The translations under genes and the position numbers were made by a program. From Gemmatimonadota bacterium (GTDB taxonomy: Bacteria > Gemmatimonadota > Gemmatimonadetes > Longimicrobiales > RSA9), in the NCBI GenBank assembly GCA_016207445.1, contig JACQPS010000134.1, forward strand, positions 1-14,636: a stretch of 14,636 bases of DNA, in the 5' to 3' direction. The notes under the pieces are model-generated. The model saw nothing but the letters and a program-made list of their open reading frames with translations. It searched no databases and was not told where the DNA came from. The number at the start of each line of letters is the position of its first letter. Position 1 is the stretch's first letter. Positions 12,918-14,636 of this stretch are shown here, piece after piece.

Positions 12918-14636
12918 CTACTGAATCACGAATTCGGTGCTGCGCCGGGTCGTGTCCTCGCCCACACGCGTCTCGACGCTCAAGCGATACGGCCCGGGCT
13001 TCAGGTTCCCCAGCTCGACGCGCCGGAAGACGCGTTGGACCCCGCTGCTCTCGGGGGCGGCGCTCTCGTCGAAGGCCAGGGCGAGCGGGGCGGTCTCGCC
13101 GCCAAACAGGCCCTTCAGCCGTGCAAAGACGCTCTTGCCCCGCAGCGGCTCGACGCGAATGCGCGTGCGGTACAGGACTCCGGGCGGCAGGTTGTAAACT
13201 TCGTAGAACAGGCCGACCGCGGCGCCGCTCGGGAACTGGCGCGGCGGCACCGGCGCCACGTCGACTTCCCCTCGTCGCAGTCCCCGTCCGCTGCTCTCTC
13301 CGAGTACCAGATCGCTGATCATGAGCGAATCGCCGCGGAAGTCCGGTACGGTGAGCGAGCCGCCGTAGGCGCCGCCGGCGCGCTCGGCGCGCGGATTCTT
13401 GAGTACTACCGTGTGCTGGTAGCTTCCGGCGGGGAGGCTCAGCGCCAGGATCGTCCGCAGGTGCTGGCCCGGTCCCAGCGGCTTGGACGACTGGTAGAGT
13501 CGCGCCAGGCTGGTATCGAAGGTTTGCGCGGCGGCGCTGTCCACGACCAGGAAGCGCACCTCGATCGGGTAGAGCAGCCCTGCGTCTCCTGGCTGCGGCT
13601 CGAGCCGCTCGCCCGGGACGGCGGCGGCCAGCAGCAGGTCCGTGCGGCCGGCCTCGCCGCGGAACGCGTACACGTCGTAGTAGAACGGGATCGGCTCGCC
13701 GAGCGTGGGCCTGAAGCTGTCTCGACGCAGCGCCTCGTCCGTGGCGGCCTGGACCTCTCCCGCCACCGCCAGACTCGCGCTGGCGAAGTCCTGGGCCGCT
13801 GCGGCAGCGGCGTCGCTCGTCCGCTCCGAGCGGCCGGCCAGCACCCGCCCGCGGAAGCGGCCGGCGAGCAGGCCGTAGCGCGGATCGAACGGCGCCCGAT
13901 CCTCGAGGAGTTCGAGTACGGCGTCGGGGAGCCCGCAATCCAGCGGATCGCAGATGCTGGCGCTCGCGTCGGATGGACCCGCCAGTGCGAGCAACGGATC
14001 GGCCACCAGCACGTATTCGGCGGCCCGCCGGAGCGCCACGAAGTGGACGAGCCGGTTCTGGCCAACTGGCTGCCGGTAGACCCAGGTCTCGTTGGGAAGC
14101 ACGCCGGGCCCGCGCGTGCGCACGACGGAATCCGGCTTGCCGTGCAACACGTACATCACGCCGCGGTCGTCCAGGCCGAAGCCATGCAGGCCGTGCTGCA
14201 CCGCGCGGGCATCGGCGATGCTCGCGGTCCGCTCGCTGGTACGCCGGTACCGTTCTGATGCGATCGCCAGCCTCGCGTAGTGCTCGGCGACACGCTCGCC
14301 CGGCGAGACGCCCGCTCCCGCGCTGCGTCGAGCCCAGAACCGGCGCAGCCAGTCGCTGCGCTCGGCCGTGGTCGCGGTCTGCCATTCCTTGCGCTCGGCC
14401 TCGTGGAGGAGCGGCGTGAGGTCGGCGTAGTACGCCACCGCGCCGTCGTGCGTGAGCGCCTCCACCCCTGCGAAGTACGCGTCCGCCCCCGCACTGTCCC
14501 GTCCGGTCGAGAACAGCGCCCGCGCGCGCGCCAGACTGGCGAGACTCGCGTCGCCGCCGCGGCTCGCGTACCGCTCGGCCGCGGCCACGGCCGCCGTGTC
14601 GCCCAGCGCGGCCGCCAGCCGCGACTGCCAGAGCAG
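12918..14636 (-). CDS. GWxTD-like domain protein (N-terminus outside window)
   Basis: About 572 residues are visible and the frame stays open through the right edge, so the start is not in the window; the internal GTG at 14588 is not the true start. The N-terminal part looks like helical repeats (TPR-like). A domain typical of GWxTD proteins follows: RSDWLRRFWARR, GERVAEHYARLAIA, then GLDDRGVMYVLHGKPD and NETWVYRQP. The eponymous GWxTD motif is degenerate (FGLDD before RG). The C-terminal half is predicted beta-rich: PIPFYYDVYAFRG, GLFYEVYNLPPG and a final segment LKPGPYRLSVETRVGEDTTR. GWxTD proteins are common in Gemmatimonadota and Acidobacteriota and are mostly uncharacterised, often thought to be exported or envelope-associated; no signal can be checked here. 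It converges on the alpha-oxoamine synthase across element E. Confidence 0.85.
   Translation of the reverse strand: MLWQSRLAAALGDTAAVAAAERYASRGGDASLASLARARALFSTGRDSAGADAYFAGVEALTHDGAVAYYADLTPLLHEAERKEWQTATTAERSDWLRRFWARRSAGAGVSPGERVAEHYARLAIASERYRRTSERTASIADARAVQHGLHGFGLDDRGVMYVLHGKPDSVVRTRGPGVLPNETWVYRQPVGQNRLVHFVALRRAAEYVLVADPLLALAGPSDASASICDPLDCGLPDAVLELLEDRAPFDPRYGLLAGRFRGRVLAGRSERTSDAAAAAAQDFASASLAVAGEVQAATDEALRRDSFRPTLGEPIPFYYDVYAFRGEAGRTDLLLAAAVPGERLEPQPGDAGLLYPIEVRFLVVDSAAAQTFDTSLARLYQSSKPLGPGQHLRTILALSLPAGSYQHTVVLKNPRAERAGGAYGGSLTVPDFRGDSLMISDLVLGESSGRGLRRGEVDVAPVPPRQFPSGAAVGLFYEVYNLPPGVLYRTRIRVEPLRGKSVFARLKGLFGGETAPLALAFDESAAPESSGVQRVFRRVELGNLKPGPYRLSVETRVGEDTTRRSTEFVIQ

Noticed and set aside
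12727..14385. A 552-residue minus-strand open frame overlapping the GWxTD-like gene
   Set aside because: It is another frame of the same region; the frame ending at 12918 carries the recognisable GWxTD-like segments, whereas this one continues through repeat element E into the synthase gene.

Overview
The window is GC-rich throughout, with codon third positions dominated by G and C, and holds eleven genes on both strands with short gaps. The gene set (a GWxTD-like protein, a DUF2203 protein, a GMC oxidoreductase with a Tat-exported small subunit, an FtsH with an arginine-rich N-terminus) points to an environmental bacterium, most likely Gemmatimonadota. That placement is an inference from protein content; no rRNA or marker phylogeny is available here.

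Layout. 1-965 (minus): 3'-truncated TPP-dependent 2-oxoacid dehydrogenase E1 alpha, preceded on the same strand by a HIT-family hydrolase (1053-1502). 1662-2764 (plus): a V4R-like protein and a DUF2203 protein sharing an ATGA start/stop overlap. 2781-5923 (minus): ftsH followed by a DHH phosphoesterase, probably one operon. 6218-7668 (plus): a threonine/serine dehydratase and an exported Rid-family protein. 7847-10076 (minus): a Tat-signal gluconate-2-dehydrogenase subunit-3-like protein followed by its likely GMC catalytic partner. 10367-12857 (plus): a zinc-dependent MDR dehydrogenase overlapping by 71 nt an alpha-oxoamine synthase (serine palmitoyltransferase/KBL-like). 12918-14636 (minus): a GWxTD-like protein whose N-terminus lies beyond the window.

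The most distinctive feature is between the genes. Six intergenic sites carry arrays of a 7-bp unit (AACTGTC / GACAGTT and variants). Five fold into inverted-repeat hairpins; the sixth is a short degenerate trace. In four places the array supplies the stop codon (AGT-TGA) of the neighbouring gene, and in two it sits directly upstream of a start codon that has no visible Shine-Dalgarno. Two other gaps carry a second element of about 140-165 bp, bounded by inverted 9-bp-periodic arms (CGCAAAG-type) around a conserved core stem. Together these families occupy most gene boundaries and look like dispersed, probably mobilised, structured repeats. I found no tRNA, rRNA, CRISPR array, transposase or prophage gene.

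Functionally, the window mixes housekeeping (FtsH proteolysis, RNA/nucleotide hydrolysis, oxoacid oxidation) with three accessory modules: dehydratase plus exported Rid protein, a two-part periplasmic GMC dehydrogenase, and the MDR/alpha-oxoamine synthase pair. The last is the best candidate for an uncharacterised pathway. No intergenic stretch exceeds 300 bases; the two longest (5924-6217 and 10077-10366) are largely occupied by the repeats listed.
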